Positions 18,227 through 26,495 of a DNA stretch of 64,000 nucleotides are shown here, piece by piece. Origin of the DNA: Pyrinomonadaceae bacterium (lineage in GTDB: Bacteria > Acidobacteriota > Blastocatellia > Pyrinomonadales > Pyrinomonadaceae); NCBI GenBank assembly GCA_019694355.1, contig JAIBCB010000002.1, forward strand, positions 620,001-684,000, written 5' to 3'. The notes beneath the pieces are model-generated. The model saw only the letters and a list, made by a program, of their open reading frames with translations, made no database searches and was not told the origin of the DNA. Position 1 is the stretch's first letter. Each line of letters begins with the position of its first letter. Made by a program: the position numbers and the translations under genes.

Positions 18227-19225
18227 ATGAGTGTCCTTCAAGCTCTGCAACGAAAAAATCTAGATAGCCCGACGGCCTCTGAGCCAAGAGTGGTAGCGTT
18301 CGACGCTGCCGGAAGGCGGAATCTTCCGCCGGATCTGCTTGGTTCAGGGATCACGATCGGGTCACCAAGATCGGCGTTCGATGGGCAGCCGAATTCTTCG
18401 ATCGGGACGGCACTCCCTGACGTTGAAACGGGCCTAACTGCCGGGGCAAAACCGAATGCCGATACCTTAACACGTTCGGCTCGACGGCCGCTGCCAGATT
18501 GTGTCAGCTGGACCGTCGATGCCGAGCGGGTTGAGCCTCGCCTTGTTGCGATCACAAGCCCCAATTCCAGCTATTGCGAGGAATATCGCAGCTTGCGAAC
18601 AAATGTTCTGCACAAGAGCCAACGGCAGAACTTGCAGGCGATCGTTGTTGCGAGCGCGAATCCGGGCGAGGGCAAGAGCGTTACAGCGGTAAATCTTGCG
18701 TGGATGCTTGCTCAAACTGACGGCGTTCGAGCTCTCATTATTGACAGCGACCTTCGTATGCCGAGCTTGGCGGATTATTTGGGCATCGAGACCGAAAAAG
18801 GCCTATCAGACATTCTGACGAGCGATGCGAAACTTACGGAAACGATCGTCAAGATCGAGCCTTCCGGATTGTATCTTCTTGCCGGTGGGACAGCGCGGCC
18901 TGATGTTGCCGAGCTGATCTCAGGTCCGAAGTTCGCCGAGATCCTGGCAGAGGCTCGAGAGATGTTCGATTACATCATCATCGACGCTCCGCCGCTCGCG
19001 ATCTTTACCGACGCGACGGTCCTGATCAATAAAGCCGACGCGGCGTTGCTCGTCGTTCGTGCGAACAAGACGAAGTATTCGGTTCTCGACCGCATCCTCG
19101 AACCGTTGCCAAAAGATCGAATGCTTGGCGTCATCTTGAACCAGTCCGAAGATGTGCTCGACGAATCCGAATACAACTACGGGTATTACAACTATCACCG
19201 CGTGGCGGAAGACGCAGCAGTGTGA
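18227..19225 (+). CDS. CpsD/CapB-family tyrosine autokinase (BY-kinase)
   Basis: 332 residues, start ATG at 18227 with CAGGAG upstream. A variable 110-residue N-terminus is followed by the BY-kinase domain: Walker A NPGEGKSVTAVN, Walker A-prime ALIIDSDLRMPS, and IIDAPP (Walker B). The C-terminus carries the tyrosine cluster YNYGYYNYHRV that is autophosphorylated. It works with the separate Wzz-type protein encoded two genes upstream to cycle polysaccharide polymerisation and export. Gap to the ATPase gene is 15 bp and to the sugar transferase 7 bp. Confidence 0.93.
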   Translation: MSVLQALQRKNLDSPTASEPRVVAFDAAGRRNLPPDLLGSGITIGSPRSAFDGQPNSSIGTALPDVETGLTAGAKPNADTLTRSARRPLPDCVSWTVDAERVEPRLVAITSPNSSYCEEYRSLRTNVLHKSQRQNLQAIVVASANPGEGKSVTAVNLAWMLAQTDGVRALIIDSDLRMPSLADYLGIETEKGLSDILTSDAKLTETIVKIEPSGLYLLAGGTARPDVAELISGPKFAEILAEAREMFDYIIIDAPPLAIFTDATVLINKADAALLVVRANKTKYSVLDRILEPLPKDRMLGVILNQSEDVLDESEYNYGYYNYHRVAEDAAV

Positions 19226-19232
19226 ACGATAA

Positions 19233-20624
19233 ATGTCAGCAAGCGGGTCCCAACTTAGAAAGCTATGGTTAGTCATCGCCGATACCGTCATTATTTATGC
19301 GAGTATCATTCTGGCGATGCATATACGCTTGGGCCTCGCCGGATCTGAGAATGAACTCTCCAACCGTGACGGTTGGATCAAGATCGGTTTTGCGACCGCG
19401 ATCTGCGTACTAAACCTCTACTTCTACGACCTTTACGATTATGTCGTGATGACGAATCGACGTGAGCTTCTGTTGCGGCTTGTGCAGGCTCTCGGTATTG
19501 CGTGGGTGCTGCTGGCGATCGTCTTTTATTTTGCACCGCCGGTAATGATCGGCCGCGGCGTTTCGGTGATATCCGTGCCGCTGGTCCTGGTGTTTCTTCT
19601 TCTCTGGCGGAATTGCATCCACATCCTCACGGGTCACCCCGACATCGGTGAGAAAATTCTCGTTGTCGGCACCGGCCCGACCGCCCTTGATACCGCCGAA
19701 GCCGTTTGGCAGCGTCGAGATGCGGGTTATCGGATCGTAGGCTTCGTTTCGGAGAACGGTGCAAAACCGCGCGAAAAGATCGGGCGTTCAGAGGTCCTAG
19801 GCAAGGCCTGGGAACTCGAAGAGGTCATAAAGAACGAGCGAATAGATCGAGTGGTCATTGCCGTTCGAGAACGTCGAGGAGCGTTTCCGACCGAGGCTCT
19901 ACTAAAAATGAGCCTGGCGGGCGACATATCGATCGAGGAGTGCACATCTTTCTTCGAGCGGATCACAGGGAAAGTTCACGTCGATATGCTGCGGCCTTCG
20001 TGGCTCATCTTCGCCGGACGAAATCGCGAATCGCGCATCAAAGGCCTGTTCCGCGAGCTTATCTATCGCATATTGGCTCTGGTCGGCTTGGTCATCTCTG
20101 CTCCGGTCGGGATCGTAACGGCGATCCTGATCAAGCTCGAATCGCGCGGCCCCGTGTTCTACCGGCAAGAACGTGTCGGCAAGAACGGCCGGATATTTAA
20201 GGTCATAAAATTTCGCTCGATGCGAGAAGACGCCGAGGCCGACGGCACACCGGTTTGGGCGACCGACAACGACGATCGTACGACAATCGTCGGACGCTTC
20301 ATCCGCAAGGTTCGTATTGACGAGATACCGCAATTTTGGAACATCCTGAAGGGCGAGATGAATTTCGTCGGCCCGCGGCCTGAGCGCCCGCATTTTGTGA
20401 AGCAGCTCGCACGCGAGATCTCCTATTATGAGCATCGGCATCTGGTCGCACCGGGTTTGACCGGTTGGGCACAGATCAAATATCCGTATGGTGCCTCGGT
20501 AGATGACGCACGTCAGAAGCTTCAATACGACCTGTATTACATCAAGAATCAAAGCCTGACACTCGATCTCGTAATTATCTTTGAGACTGTAAAGACCGTG
20601 CTTTTCGGCCGCGGCGGCAGGTGA
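19233..20624 (+). CDS. Undecaprenyl-phosphate sugar phosphotransferase (priming enzyme)
   Basis: 463 residues. Four N-terminal membrane helices (within residues 8-130), a nucleotide-binding-like middle domain (ILVVGTGPTALDTAEAV, about 150-165), a fifth hydrophobic segment (about 280-300), and the C-terminal catalytic domain with KFRSMREDAEADG, the conserved GEMNFVGPRPERPHFV and APGLTGWAQI. It transfers a hexose-1-phosphate to undecaprenyl phosphate and so starts the repeat unit. It belongs to the subfamily seen in exosortase exopolysaccharide loci. It is the only glycan-forming enzyme in this operon; no further glycosyltransferase, flippase or polymerase is seen here. Confidence 0.93.
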   Translation: MSASGSQLRKLWLVIADTVIIYASIILAMHIRLGLAGSENELSNRDGWIKIGFATAICVLNLYFYDLYDYVVMTNRRELLLRLVQALGIAWVLLAIVFYFAPPVMIGRGVSVISVPLVLVFLLLWRNCIHILTGHPDIGEKILVVGTGPTALDTAEAVWQRRDAGYRIVGFVSENGAKPREKIGRSEVLGKAWELEEVIKNERIDRVVIAVRERRGAFPTEALLKMSLAGDISIEECTSFFERITGKVHVDMLRPSWLIFAGRNRESRIKGLFRELIYRILALVGLVISAPVGIVTAILIKLESRGPVFYRQERVGKNGRIFKVIKFRSMREDAEADGTPVWATDNDDRTTIVGRFIRKVRIDEIPQFWNILKGEMNFVGPRPERPHFVKQLAREISYYEHRHLVAPGLTGWAQIKYPYGASVDDARQKLQYDLYYIKNQSLTLDLVIIFETVKTVLFGRGGR

Positions 20625-20690
20625 AAAATTGGATTCCGGAAGCTAATCGGTGTTTTAACGAACCGTAGTTACTACAAAAGAGTGATCGTT

Positions 20691-21452
20691 ATGAAAGCAG
20701 TAAAATACGCACTGATCTCGATATTTCTCGCCGGAATGTGTTCTTCGGCGACGGTTTTCGCACAGGAAGCGGGAGCGTCAACTGAAAAACAAGCTGACAG
20801 CGCCGTCGCAACGCCGACTCCTGAGTCCGCAAATGCAGCGGCTGAGGACGATGTGATCCTCCCGTATTACGACAATTATTTGAAGGAATATCGCCTAGGG
20901 CCATCGGACGTGATAACGGTCGAAGTGTTCGGCCAATGTCCGGATTACTGCAAGTCCGGAATTACGGTTCCGCCAAATGCAAGGATCTCGTATCCGCTTG
21001 TTCCGGGCGGTGTCCTGGTCGCGGGCAAGACGGTCGAGCAGGTGGCGGCGGAGATCACCAAAAAACTGAACGAGTACATTATCGATCCAAAGGTGACCGT
21101 AACGCTTGATAAGGCCGTTTCGACCCGTTACAGCGTTATGGGCAAGGTTACGACGCCCGGCGTCCGAGTTATGGATCGCAAGGTCAGCGTTTACGAGGCG
21201 ATCCTTGATGCCGGCGGTGTCGCAAAAGGCGGCGACAAGAAGCGAGCTTTCATCGTCAGCTATGCAGCTGACGGCCATCTGACAAAGCGTGAAGTTTCGA
21301 TCTCCGACATGGAGAGCGGTAAGACGGCGATGGTGTATTTGAATCCCGGCGATCAGGTCTTTGTACCGAGCAAAGGATTCGGCATCGACAGCATTTTCGA
21401 CATTCTCGGAAAAGCGAGCGTAGTTAGATTTCTCTTCGGCAGTCCGTTCTAA
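20691..21452 (+). CDS. Wza-type outer-membrane polysaccharide export protein
   Basis: 253 residues from the ATG at 20691; the GTG at 20682 lies inside the AGAGTG ribosome binding site. Signal peptide (ISIFLAGMCSSATVFAQ), then a 40-residue Ala/Glu-rich linker, the Poly_export domain (YRLGPSDVITVEVFGQC, about residues 66-82) and an SLBB beta-grasp domain (YSVMGKVTTPGVR). It lacks a lipobox, so it may sit in the periplasm or outer membrane without lipid. Two cysteines lie in GQCPDYCKSG, a short insert. Its stop is followed directly by the ATG of the next gene. Confidence 0.9.
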   Translation: MKAVKYALISIFLAGMCSSATVFAQEAGASTEKQADSAVATPTPESANAAAEDDVILPYYDNYLKEYRLGPSDVITVEVFGQCPDYCKSGITVPPNARISYPLVPGGVLVAGKTVEQVAAEITKKLNEYIIDPKVTVTLDKAVSTRYSVMGKVTTPGVRVMDRKVSVYEAILDAGGVAKGGDKKRAFIVSYAADGHLTKREVSISDMESGKTAMVYLNPGDQVFVPSKGFGIDSIFDILGKASVVRFLFGSPF

Positions 21453-22466
21453 ATGAAGTTCAAGATAGCGATATTCTCGGTCGTTCTTTTCGGTGCGTGT
21501 CTCTGCGTAAATGCCGAATGGGTAAAGCTGCCGACTCGAAGCTTCGCGAACCTTAAGGACATCTTCTTTCAAAACTCTGAGACCGGATGGATAACGGGAA
21601 CCGACGGAACCATTCTTCGCACGGATGATGGCGGCAAAACATGGCTGCCCGTGCAGAAGTTCACGACCGACTCGATCCTTCAGATCTACTTCACGGATGC
21701 CTCGACGGGCTGGATGCTCTGCGAACGGAGCATCTATAGCCGTGGCAGGAATCCTGTCTCATACCTAAGAAAAACGACCGATGGCGGCGTCCATTGGGAA
21801 AAGGTCGAGTTCGAGGATGCCGATCGGGAACGCGTTACGCGCATCCTCTTCGATCGCAACGGCCTTGGCCTGGCATTCGGCGAGGGCGGGATCTTCTATC
21901 GCCTCCAGGCGGACGGTACGACGTGGAAGAAGTCGCGGGCGGCGATACATTTCTTACTCCTTGACGGTGCATACAGCGTGGGTGCGAATGGTGCTATTGT
22001 GGGCGCCGGCGGCACGATCGTTTTTACACAGGATGGCGGCCTTACGTGGGAAGAGGCGACGATCCTGCACGAAACGAACTCGCGTATCAATTCGGTCATT
22101 TTCACGAGTGCGAAGCAAGGTTGGGCGGTCGGCACAGATGGGGCGATCTTCACATCGACCGGCGGCGGACGGCTTTGGCGGCTGATCTCGCAGAGCGAAA
22201 CAACCTCAGCACTCAACAGCGTATACTTTTCTGATGCCCGCAATGGTTATGCAGCAGGAAACGACGGCACGATACTGCACACGCCGGACGCAGGTAATCA
22301 TTGGTATCTGGAATCGACGCGTGCCACCCACAACCTCAACAAGATCGTCTTTAACGGTTCGAATGGTTTTGCTGTCGGATTCGGCGGTACGATCCTGGCA
22401 AAAGGCCCGGAATTTGAGACCCCAAAGCGAGATACGCCCATAATTTCACCAAAGATCGAGCATTGA
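21453..22466 (+). CDS. YCF48/HCF136-like beta-propeller exported protein
   Basis: 337 residues, signal peptide at 1-21 (VVLFGACLCVNA). Repeated BNR-like units of the YCF48 type: GWITGTDGTILRTDDGGKTW, GWAVGTDGAIFTSTGGGRLW, GYAAGNDGTILHTPDAGNHW, each about 40-45 residues apart, so a seven-bladed propeller. In photosynthetic organisms the family helps assemble photosystem II; in other bacteria it is common near exopolysaccharide export genes without known role. The ATG directly follows the upstream stop, so it is coupled to the Wza-type gene and is the last gene of the block. Confidence 0.85.
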   Translation: MKFKIAIFSVVLFGACLCVNAEWVKLPTRSFANLKDIFFQNSETGWITGTDGTILRTDDGGKTWLPVQKFTTDSILQIYFTDASTGWMLCERSIYSRGRNPVSYLRKTTDGGVHWEKVEFEDADRERVTRILFDRNGLGLAFGEGGIFYRLQADGTTWKKSRAAIHFLLLDGAYSVGANGAIVGAGGTIVFTQDGGLTWEEATILHETNSRINSVIFTSAKQGWAVGTDGAIFTSTGGGRLWRLISQSETTSALNSVYFSDARNGYAAGNDGTILHTPDAGNHWYLESTRATHNLNKIVFNGSNGFAVGFGGTILAKGPEFETPKRDTPIISPKIEH

Positions 22467-22478
22467 GCGTCTCAATAC

Positions 22479-22507
22479 TTGACTAAGAATTGCGATTTTC
22501 GTAAGGT
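22479..22507 (+). promoter_or_regulatory. Possible promoter of the tRNA-Val/tRNA-Asp pair
   Basis: TTGACT (22479-22484), 17-nt spacer, TAAGGT (22502-22507), about 75 bp before tRNA-Val. The -35 is good and the -10 weak. Confidence 0.4.
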
Positions 22508-22586
22508 TAACGTTCGCCCTTTTTTAGGGTCGGGTTTGATCTTTTCAGCAGATTTATGGGGCAAGAAGAAGCCTCAAAGGTATCTC

Positions 22587-22662
22587 GGGCATGTACGTCA
22601 ATTGGTAGACAGCCTCCCTTACAAGGAGGAAGTTAGGGGTTCGAGTCCCTTCGTGCCCACCA
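22587..22662 (+). tRNA. tRNA-Val(TAC)
   Basis: Seven-base acceptor stem GGGCATG/CGTGCCC with one G-U pair, D arm with ATTGGTAGAC, anticodon stem CCTCC/GGAGG enclosing CTTACAA (anticodon TAC), T loop GGTTCGAGTCC, discriminator A and encoded CCA (22660-22662). Confidence 0.95.
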
Positions 22663-22678
22663 TTTCAACCTACTTTGC

Positions 22679-22756
22679 GGGGTCGTAGTTCAGCTTGGTT
22701 AGAACGCCAGCCTGTCACGTTGGAGGTCGCGGGTTCGAGCCCCGTCGGCCCCGCCA
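22679..22756 (+). tRNA. tRNA-Asp(GTC)
   Basis: Acceptor stem GGGGTCG/CGGCCCC, D arm GTTCAGCTTGGTTAGAAC, anticodon stem CCAGC/GTTGG enclosing CTGTCAC (anticodon GTC), T arm GCGGGTTCGAGCCCCGT, discriminator G and encoded CCA (22754-22756). Sixteen bases after tRNA-Val, so co-transcribed. Confidence 0.95.
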
Positions 22757-22759
22757 CTT

Positions 22760-23443
22760 TCACTTCTTTCGAGTAAATCGTCCGTCTTTCCATTCCAGGT
22801 CATAAAGCTTCTTGCCCTTTGGTGAGTCAGAAGCTGTCTCCGAATCTTCCGGAAGCTTTTCGAAGACCTCAACGGTCGTGCCTATCCGCGGGAAAGCGTA
22901 ATAGTTGTCCTTGCTGAAGCCGTCAACGATCAAGCCGCCTACGTCTGTCCATTTTCCGTTGTCATAATCGACGAAATAGCTATTGCTTCCCATTTCGAAA
23001 TCGGCGCGAACGCCGACGAGGTAGTCGCCGTCAGGTTTCTTGAAGATCGCCATTTCAAGGCAGCTTTGGGCACCGTCGCAGCCCGCACGCAAATATCCGT
23101 TCGCGGTATCTTCAACCTCGACAAAGGTCTTTAGATAATCGGCTTTTGCACGCTGGCAGCCTTTGTCCTTCGAGGCTTCGCAAGATTCCAGCGGGAAATA
23201 CTTGACCGGCAGCACCATAAAAAAGTCCCGTACGGTCTTCGGCCTTACCATTGGATCGCCAGCCGTTTGGGATTCTGCGCCATTTGCGGCCGTCGCTTTT
23301 GCGTCTGTGGTCTGAGCGTTGGTTGAAGTTGCCTGTTCCTGAGGCCGGGAATCACCACTCGGCTTCGGTGGAACGGTTCCTGCCGAGCAGCCTGAGACGC
23401 CTATCAAAAGCATAAGAAATAAAATGATGTGTCGTGATCGCAT
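22760..23443 (-). CDS. Hypothetical lipoprotein
   Basis: 227 residues from the ATG at 23443, which has GAGGA six bases upstream; a TTG at 23455 is possible but lacks a site. Lipoprotein signal with lipobox VSGC (Cys19), then a 45-residue Ser/Thr/Ala/Gln-rich linker, then a compact domain (about residues 65-227) with four cysteines likely forming disulfides (ESCEASKDKGCQ, AGCDGAQSC). The domain is rich in aromatic residues (NSYFVDYDNGKW). I do not recognise the family. It ends three bases from tRNA-Asp and lies downstream of the decayed toxin remnant on the same strand. Confidence 0.75.
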   Translation of the reverse strand: MRSRHIILFLMLLIGVSGCSAGTVPPKPSGDSRPQEQATSTNAQTTDAKATAANGAESQTAGDPMVRPKTVRDFFMVLPVKYFPLESCEASKDKGCQRAKADYLKTFVEVEDTANGYLRAGCDGAQSCLEMAIFKKPDGDYLVGVRADFEMGSNSYFVDYDNGKWTDVGGLIVDGFSKDNYYAFPRIGTTVEVFEKLPEDSETASDSPKGKKLYDLEWKDGRFTRKK

Positions 23444-23451
23444 AGCTGTCC

Positions 23452-23628
23452 TCAAGTTGGTGGTTCGGCTCGGTGCTTTAAAGTCCCAATTGTTCCGCTA
23501 AGGTCGCGCCAACCGTGAAGAACGGTCGTAGAACCGCCTGTAAAGTAAACGCGGCCGGCCTGGCGCACTCTACGAGCAAGCTTCTGCATAAACTTCTCGA
23601 TCTTTTCCTGATTCGTTAAAGTCCGCAT
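23452..23628 (-). pseudogene. Truncated DUF6036-like nucleotidyltransferase (toxin remnant)
   Basis: A 58-codon frame starts with an ATG overlapping the antitoxin stop by 11 bases. It reads RVYFTGGSTTVLHGWRD at residues 26-42, the N-terminal nucleotidyltransferase core (GG...GWRD) of the DUF6036/AbiEii-related toxins. It then runs into unrelated residues and stops before the metal-binding aspartates that should follow. The full proteins are usually well over 150 residues, so this is a 3'-deleted, presumably inactive copy. The lipoprotein gene begins nine bases later and may mark the deletion junction. Confidence 0.65.
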
Positions 23629-23879
23629 TCTGCCGCTCGTTCAAAGCTTACAAGTCTTCGTATCAATGAATTGTATCTGGAGTGTGCCCCGTCACCATCG
23701 GCTTGAGCGAGTAACGCGTAAAGACGATGTTCGGGCGACTCAAACGTATTTTTCGGCACGTTTATTCCCGCACCTCGGAGTCTCGGGGCACCGATCGAGA
23801 CCAGCAGCGACTCGATGGTCTCTTCTCCGTTCTCGAGATCGCGGATTCCACGATCGATCATTTTCTGGCCAGGCTTCAT
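23616..23879 (-). CDS. Putative antitoxin of a DUF6036-type pair
   Basis: 87 residues. Features include an IRDLENGEETIESLLVSIGA stretch, RLRGAGINVP and a C-terminal HSRYNSLIRRLVSFERA that resembles the small partners found directly upstream of DUF6036 nucleotidyltransferases. The stop overlaps the start of the truncated toxin by 11 bases, the usual coupled arrangement. No DNA-binding motif is evident. Retention of an intact antitoxin frame beside a broken toxin suggests recent decay, or a role in protecting against related incoming toxins. Ribosome binding site is weak. Confidence 0.6.
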   Translation of the reverse strand: MKPGQKMIDRGIRDLENGEETIESLLVSIGAPRLRGAGINVPKNTFESPEHRLYALLAQADGDGAHSRYNSLIRRLVSFERAAECGL

Positions 23880-23914
23880 CGAGATAAGTATAGCCGAGTT
23901 TCACAGACAAAACG

Positions 23915-23941
23915 AAAAAAGGCCCGACGTTGCCTCGGACC
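23915..23941 (-). terminator. Intrinsic terminator of mglB-mglA
   Basis: On the minus strand GGTCCGA (23941-23935) pairs with TCGGGCC (23927-23921) around a 7-nt loop, followed by TTTTTT (23920-23915). It starts 28 nt past the mglA stop. Confidence 0.75.
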
Positions 23942-23969
23942 CCTTTGCGAAGATATTTTCAAAAGGCTC

Positions 23970-24554
23970 TTAACCTTTTCTAAGCTCGGTCAAGACCTGC
24001 TTTGCGACGGCCTTAAGCGTATCAAACACTCCGGTTCCGGTAGTTGCTACGGCTTCAAAGACGGGTTCGTCTTTTCTGAGCAATTCCTGCGTAAGCTCGT
24101 CCATCGGCGTTACGTTCGGCAGGTCGCGTTTATTGAGCTGCAGAACGTACGGAATGGTCGCAAGGTCATAGCCCTGCGATTGCAGATTCTCTTCAAGGTT
24201 GTAAAGCGATTCGATGTTCGCGTCCATTCGCTCGTCCTGGCTGTCGGCAACGAAAACGACGCCATCGACTCCCTTTAGGATCAGTTTGCGGGATGCATCG
24301 TAATAGACCTGGCCCGGAACCGTGTAGAGATGGAAACGCGTCTTAAAGCCGCGAACCGTTCCCAATTCGAGCGGCATAAAGTCGAAGAACAGCGTTCGGT
24401 CGGTTTCGGTCGCAAGGCTGATGAGCTTGCCTTTTGCCTGCGGCGCGGTGGAGTCGTAGATGTATTGCAGATTCGTCGTCTTCCCGCAGAGTCCGGGCCC
24501 GTAGTAAACGATCTTGCAATTTATCTCGCGCGATGCGTAGTTAATAAAAGTCAT
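23970..24554 (-). CDS. mglA: MglA-type small GTPase
   Basis: 194 residues. Ras-like GTPase that sets cell polarity; in Myxococcus it directs gliding and type IV pili. The P-loop is GPGLCGKTTNLQ (about residues 19-30), the switch region TLFFDFMPLELG is the MglA form, TVPGQVYYDASR replaces the classical DxxG with a Gly-Gln pair, and NKRDLP gives guanine specificity. Encoded just downstream of its GAP mglB on the same strand. Motility genes are not seen nearby, so the controlled process could be pili, secretion or polysaccharide placement. Confidence 0.93.
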   Translation of the reverse strand: MTFINYASREINCKIVYYGPGLCGKTTNLQYIYDSTAPQAKGKLISLATETDRTLFFDFMPLELGTVRGFKTRFHLYTVPGQVYYDASRKLILKGVDGVVFVADSQDERMDANIESLYNLEENLQSQGYDLATIPYVLQLNKRDLPNVTPMDELTQELLRKDEPVFEAVATTGTGVFDTLKAVAKQVLTELRKG

Positions 24555-24570
24555 AGCAAAATAGCGATAA

Positions 24571-24640
24571 GTGGTCAGTGCTCGGTGGTCATCAAACGGA
24601 GAGACATTCTGTCCGCAGACCTCGGCCTACTGCTCACTAG
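24571..24640. repeat. Quasi-palindromic word-repeat spacer between mglB and mglA
   Basis: Left arm GTGGTCAGTGCTCGGTGGTC (24571-24590) contains two GTGGTC words. The right arm (24618-24640) reads GACCTCGGCCTACTGCTCAC, an imperfect reverse complement. The arms can fold into a hairpin. Same construction as the spacers in the ribosomal cluster. Confidence 0.6.
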
Positions 24641-25119
24641 CTAAACAAACTGTCAATATCCTCGTCAGTTATCTCTGAGAAGAACGTATTAGCGGCCGCC
24701 GCTTGGACGACGGACTCGCGACTCATTTCGTCCAAGAGATTTGCCACCTCGTGGCTAGCCCGCTTGGTTCGTATTTTAACAAGGCCAAGAGTGGAGCGCT
24801 CGTCGAATACTACCACTAAAAGGCTGCGGCCAATAACGCTGATATAGATACTTTCGTGTTCACCCTCGTGAACGACAGCCGGAAAGACGTCCTCTCCGAT
24901 CAGTTTTGCCATGCTGCTGGTTGCGGCAACGTTTCCTGCCGCAAGGCTCGCAAAGCTCGTGGTGTCCATATCACCGATGTCGCCGTGAAAGGCGATCGGC
25001 TGACCGTCACGATCGACAAGAAAGACCGCTCGAGCGGCGCATTCGACGCACACTCGCGCAAGTATCCCTTTGATACGTTGAAATTGATGTTCTTGTATTA
25101 TGAAAGGCGTGTCGGCCAT
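24637..25119 (-). CDS. mglB: Roadblock/LC7-domain protein, MglB-type GAP of MglA
   Basis: 160 residues with one Roadblock/LC7 domain (about 10-130): AARAVFLVDRDGQPIAFHGD and SIYISVIGRSLLVVVFDERS are typical of MglB. MglB dimers bind MglA-GTP and stimulate hydrolysis at the lagging pole. The C-terminus after residue 135 is a charged helix ending DEDIDSLFS. It lies upstream of mglA with an 82-bp spacer and is probably translated from one transcript ending at the terminator at 23915. Confidence 0.88.
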   Translation of the reverse strand: MADTPFIIQEHQFQRIKGILARVCVECAARAVFLVDRDGQPIAFHGDIGDMDTTSFASLAAGNVAATSSMAKLIGEDVFPAVVHEGEHESIYISVIGRSLLVVVFDERSTLGLVKIRTKRASHEVANLLDEMSRESVVQAAAANTFFSEITDEDIDSLFS

Positions 25120-25287
25120 CGGAAGTAGAGGCGGTGAAAAGCAGCTTTGTACTAAGTTTAGAGCCGGAAGGGCACGTGCAGCGTGAATTGCCGCATTTCA
25201 AAATTAGCACACCGGAACCGTCTCCGACAAGAAGATTTTTTCCTGAAGTCTGAATTTCCTTGTAAAAGTGGGTTGTTAAAAGATTTA

Positions 25288-25317
25288 TTGATAGCTCCAA
25301 GCACTGAATGTTATACT
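25288..25317 (+). promoter_or_regulatory. Likely promoter of yvcK-glmU
   Basis: TTGATA (25288-25293), 18-nt spacer, TATACT (25312-25317), in the 334-bp gap between divergent mglB and yvcK. It gives a leader of about 130 nt. No gene or other structure was found in the rest of this gap (25120-25453). Confidence 0.6.
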
Positions 25318-25453
25318 TTTTTTGCCAAAAACTGAGTTTTCTTGGCAATTCGCGCTTCTTTGTAAACGACGATCATTTTGCCGGGTCGGAAATTGTAGGA
25401 TTCCTCACCATTCTCGCTGCATTATTTTGCGTGCAGGATGCGGCTCTTTTCGT

Positions 25454-26491
25454 ATGAGACACCACATTTTTGCGGATGCAAGCGAAGGCTTGAAGGTCGT
25501 AGCGATAGGCGGCGGCAACGGCCTTTCTACGCTGCTTTCCGGCCTGAAACGTTATGTAGGTGCAAAAACGAGTGAGCCCGTGTGGATCGAAAGCCTTTCT
25601 GCGATCGTTGCCGTAACCGATGATGGGGGAAGTTCCGGCCGCTTGCGCGACGAGCTGAATATGCCGCCTCCGGGCGACATACGGAATTGCATGGTTGCAT
25701 TGAGCGAGGATTCGCAGATGCTCTCGCGCCTTTTTCAACATAGATTTTCGGGCGACGGAGACCTTAGCGGACACAATTTCGGCAATCTCTTCCTCGCAGC
25801 ACTATCGGAGATAACCGGCGATTTCGCCGAGGCAGTAAAGCTTTCTTCGGAAGTGCTGGCAAGCAAAGGCCACATTTATCCTGCGACGGCCGCAGATGTT
25901 CGGCTTGCGGCGGAATTGACCAACGGCAAGACCGTACGCGGTGAAACAAAGATCTCGCTTGTCGGCCCTGCGATCAAGCGCATTTTTCTTGAACCGGCTG
26001 ACTGCAAACCCCTTCCGGAAGCTCTCGAAGCCATAAAGAATGCGGATGTGATCACGATCGGGCCCGGATCGCTTTTCACGAGTTTGATCCCGCCTATTCT
26101 CGTTCCCGGCGTTGCAAAGGCGATTGCCGCGTCAAAGGCGACCAAGATCTTCATATGTAATCTTATGACACAGCCTGGCGAAACCGACGGAATTTCGGCA
26201 CGCGGCCATCTTGAGACCTTCCAAAAGTATGCACGCGGGGTCGAGATGGATTTCATTGTTGTGAACGATCAGCCGATCACGTCCGAACAGGCTGAAAAAT
26301 ACGCAAACCTTGGAGCCGAACAGATCGGTGTCCATGGTTCGATCTCGCCCGGCGTCATCTCAAATGCCGAGGTCGTTTGTGGTAATCTTCTCGACGAAGG
26401 AGATATGGTCAGGCATGATCCTTCGCGGCTTGCGGATGTCGTGCTCCTTTGCGCCGTTCAAACCGCAAATTCTGTTGCCATAGGCGTCTAG
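25454..26491 (+). CDS. yvcK: YvcK/CofD-like UDP-sugar-binding regulator of cell-wall growth
   Basis: 345 residues from the ATG at 25454, the start that places KVVAIGGGNGLSTLLSGL near the N-terminus as in the family; the frame is open further upstream but without family similarity. The glycine-rich loop and SAIVAVTDDGGSSGRLR are hallmarks, as are GHNFGNLFLAAL and GPGSLFTSLIP. YvcK (GlmR) binds UDP-GlcNAc and stimulates GlmS in Bacillus, which fits the neighbouring glmU and glmS. Four bases separate its stop from the glmU start, so an operon is likely. Confidence 0.92.
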   Translation: MRHHIFADASEGLKVVAIGGGNGLSTLLSGLKRYVGAKTSEPVWIESLSAIVAVTDDGGSSGRLRDELNMPPPGDIRNCMVALSEDSQMLSRLFQHRFSGDGDLSGHNFGNLFLAALSEITGDFAEAVKLSSEVLASKGHIYPATAADVRLAAELTNGKTVRGETKISLVGPAIKRIFLEPADCKPLPEALEAIKNADVITIGPGSLFTSLIPPILVPGVAKAIAASKATKIFICNLMTQPGETDGISARGHLETFQKYARGVEMDFIVVNDQPITSEQAEKYANLGAEQIGVHGSISPGVISNAEVVCGNLLDEGDMVRHDPSRLADVVLLCAVQTANSVAIGV

Positions 26492-26495
26492 ATCA

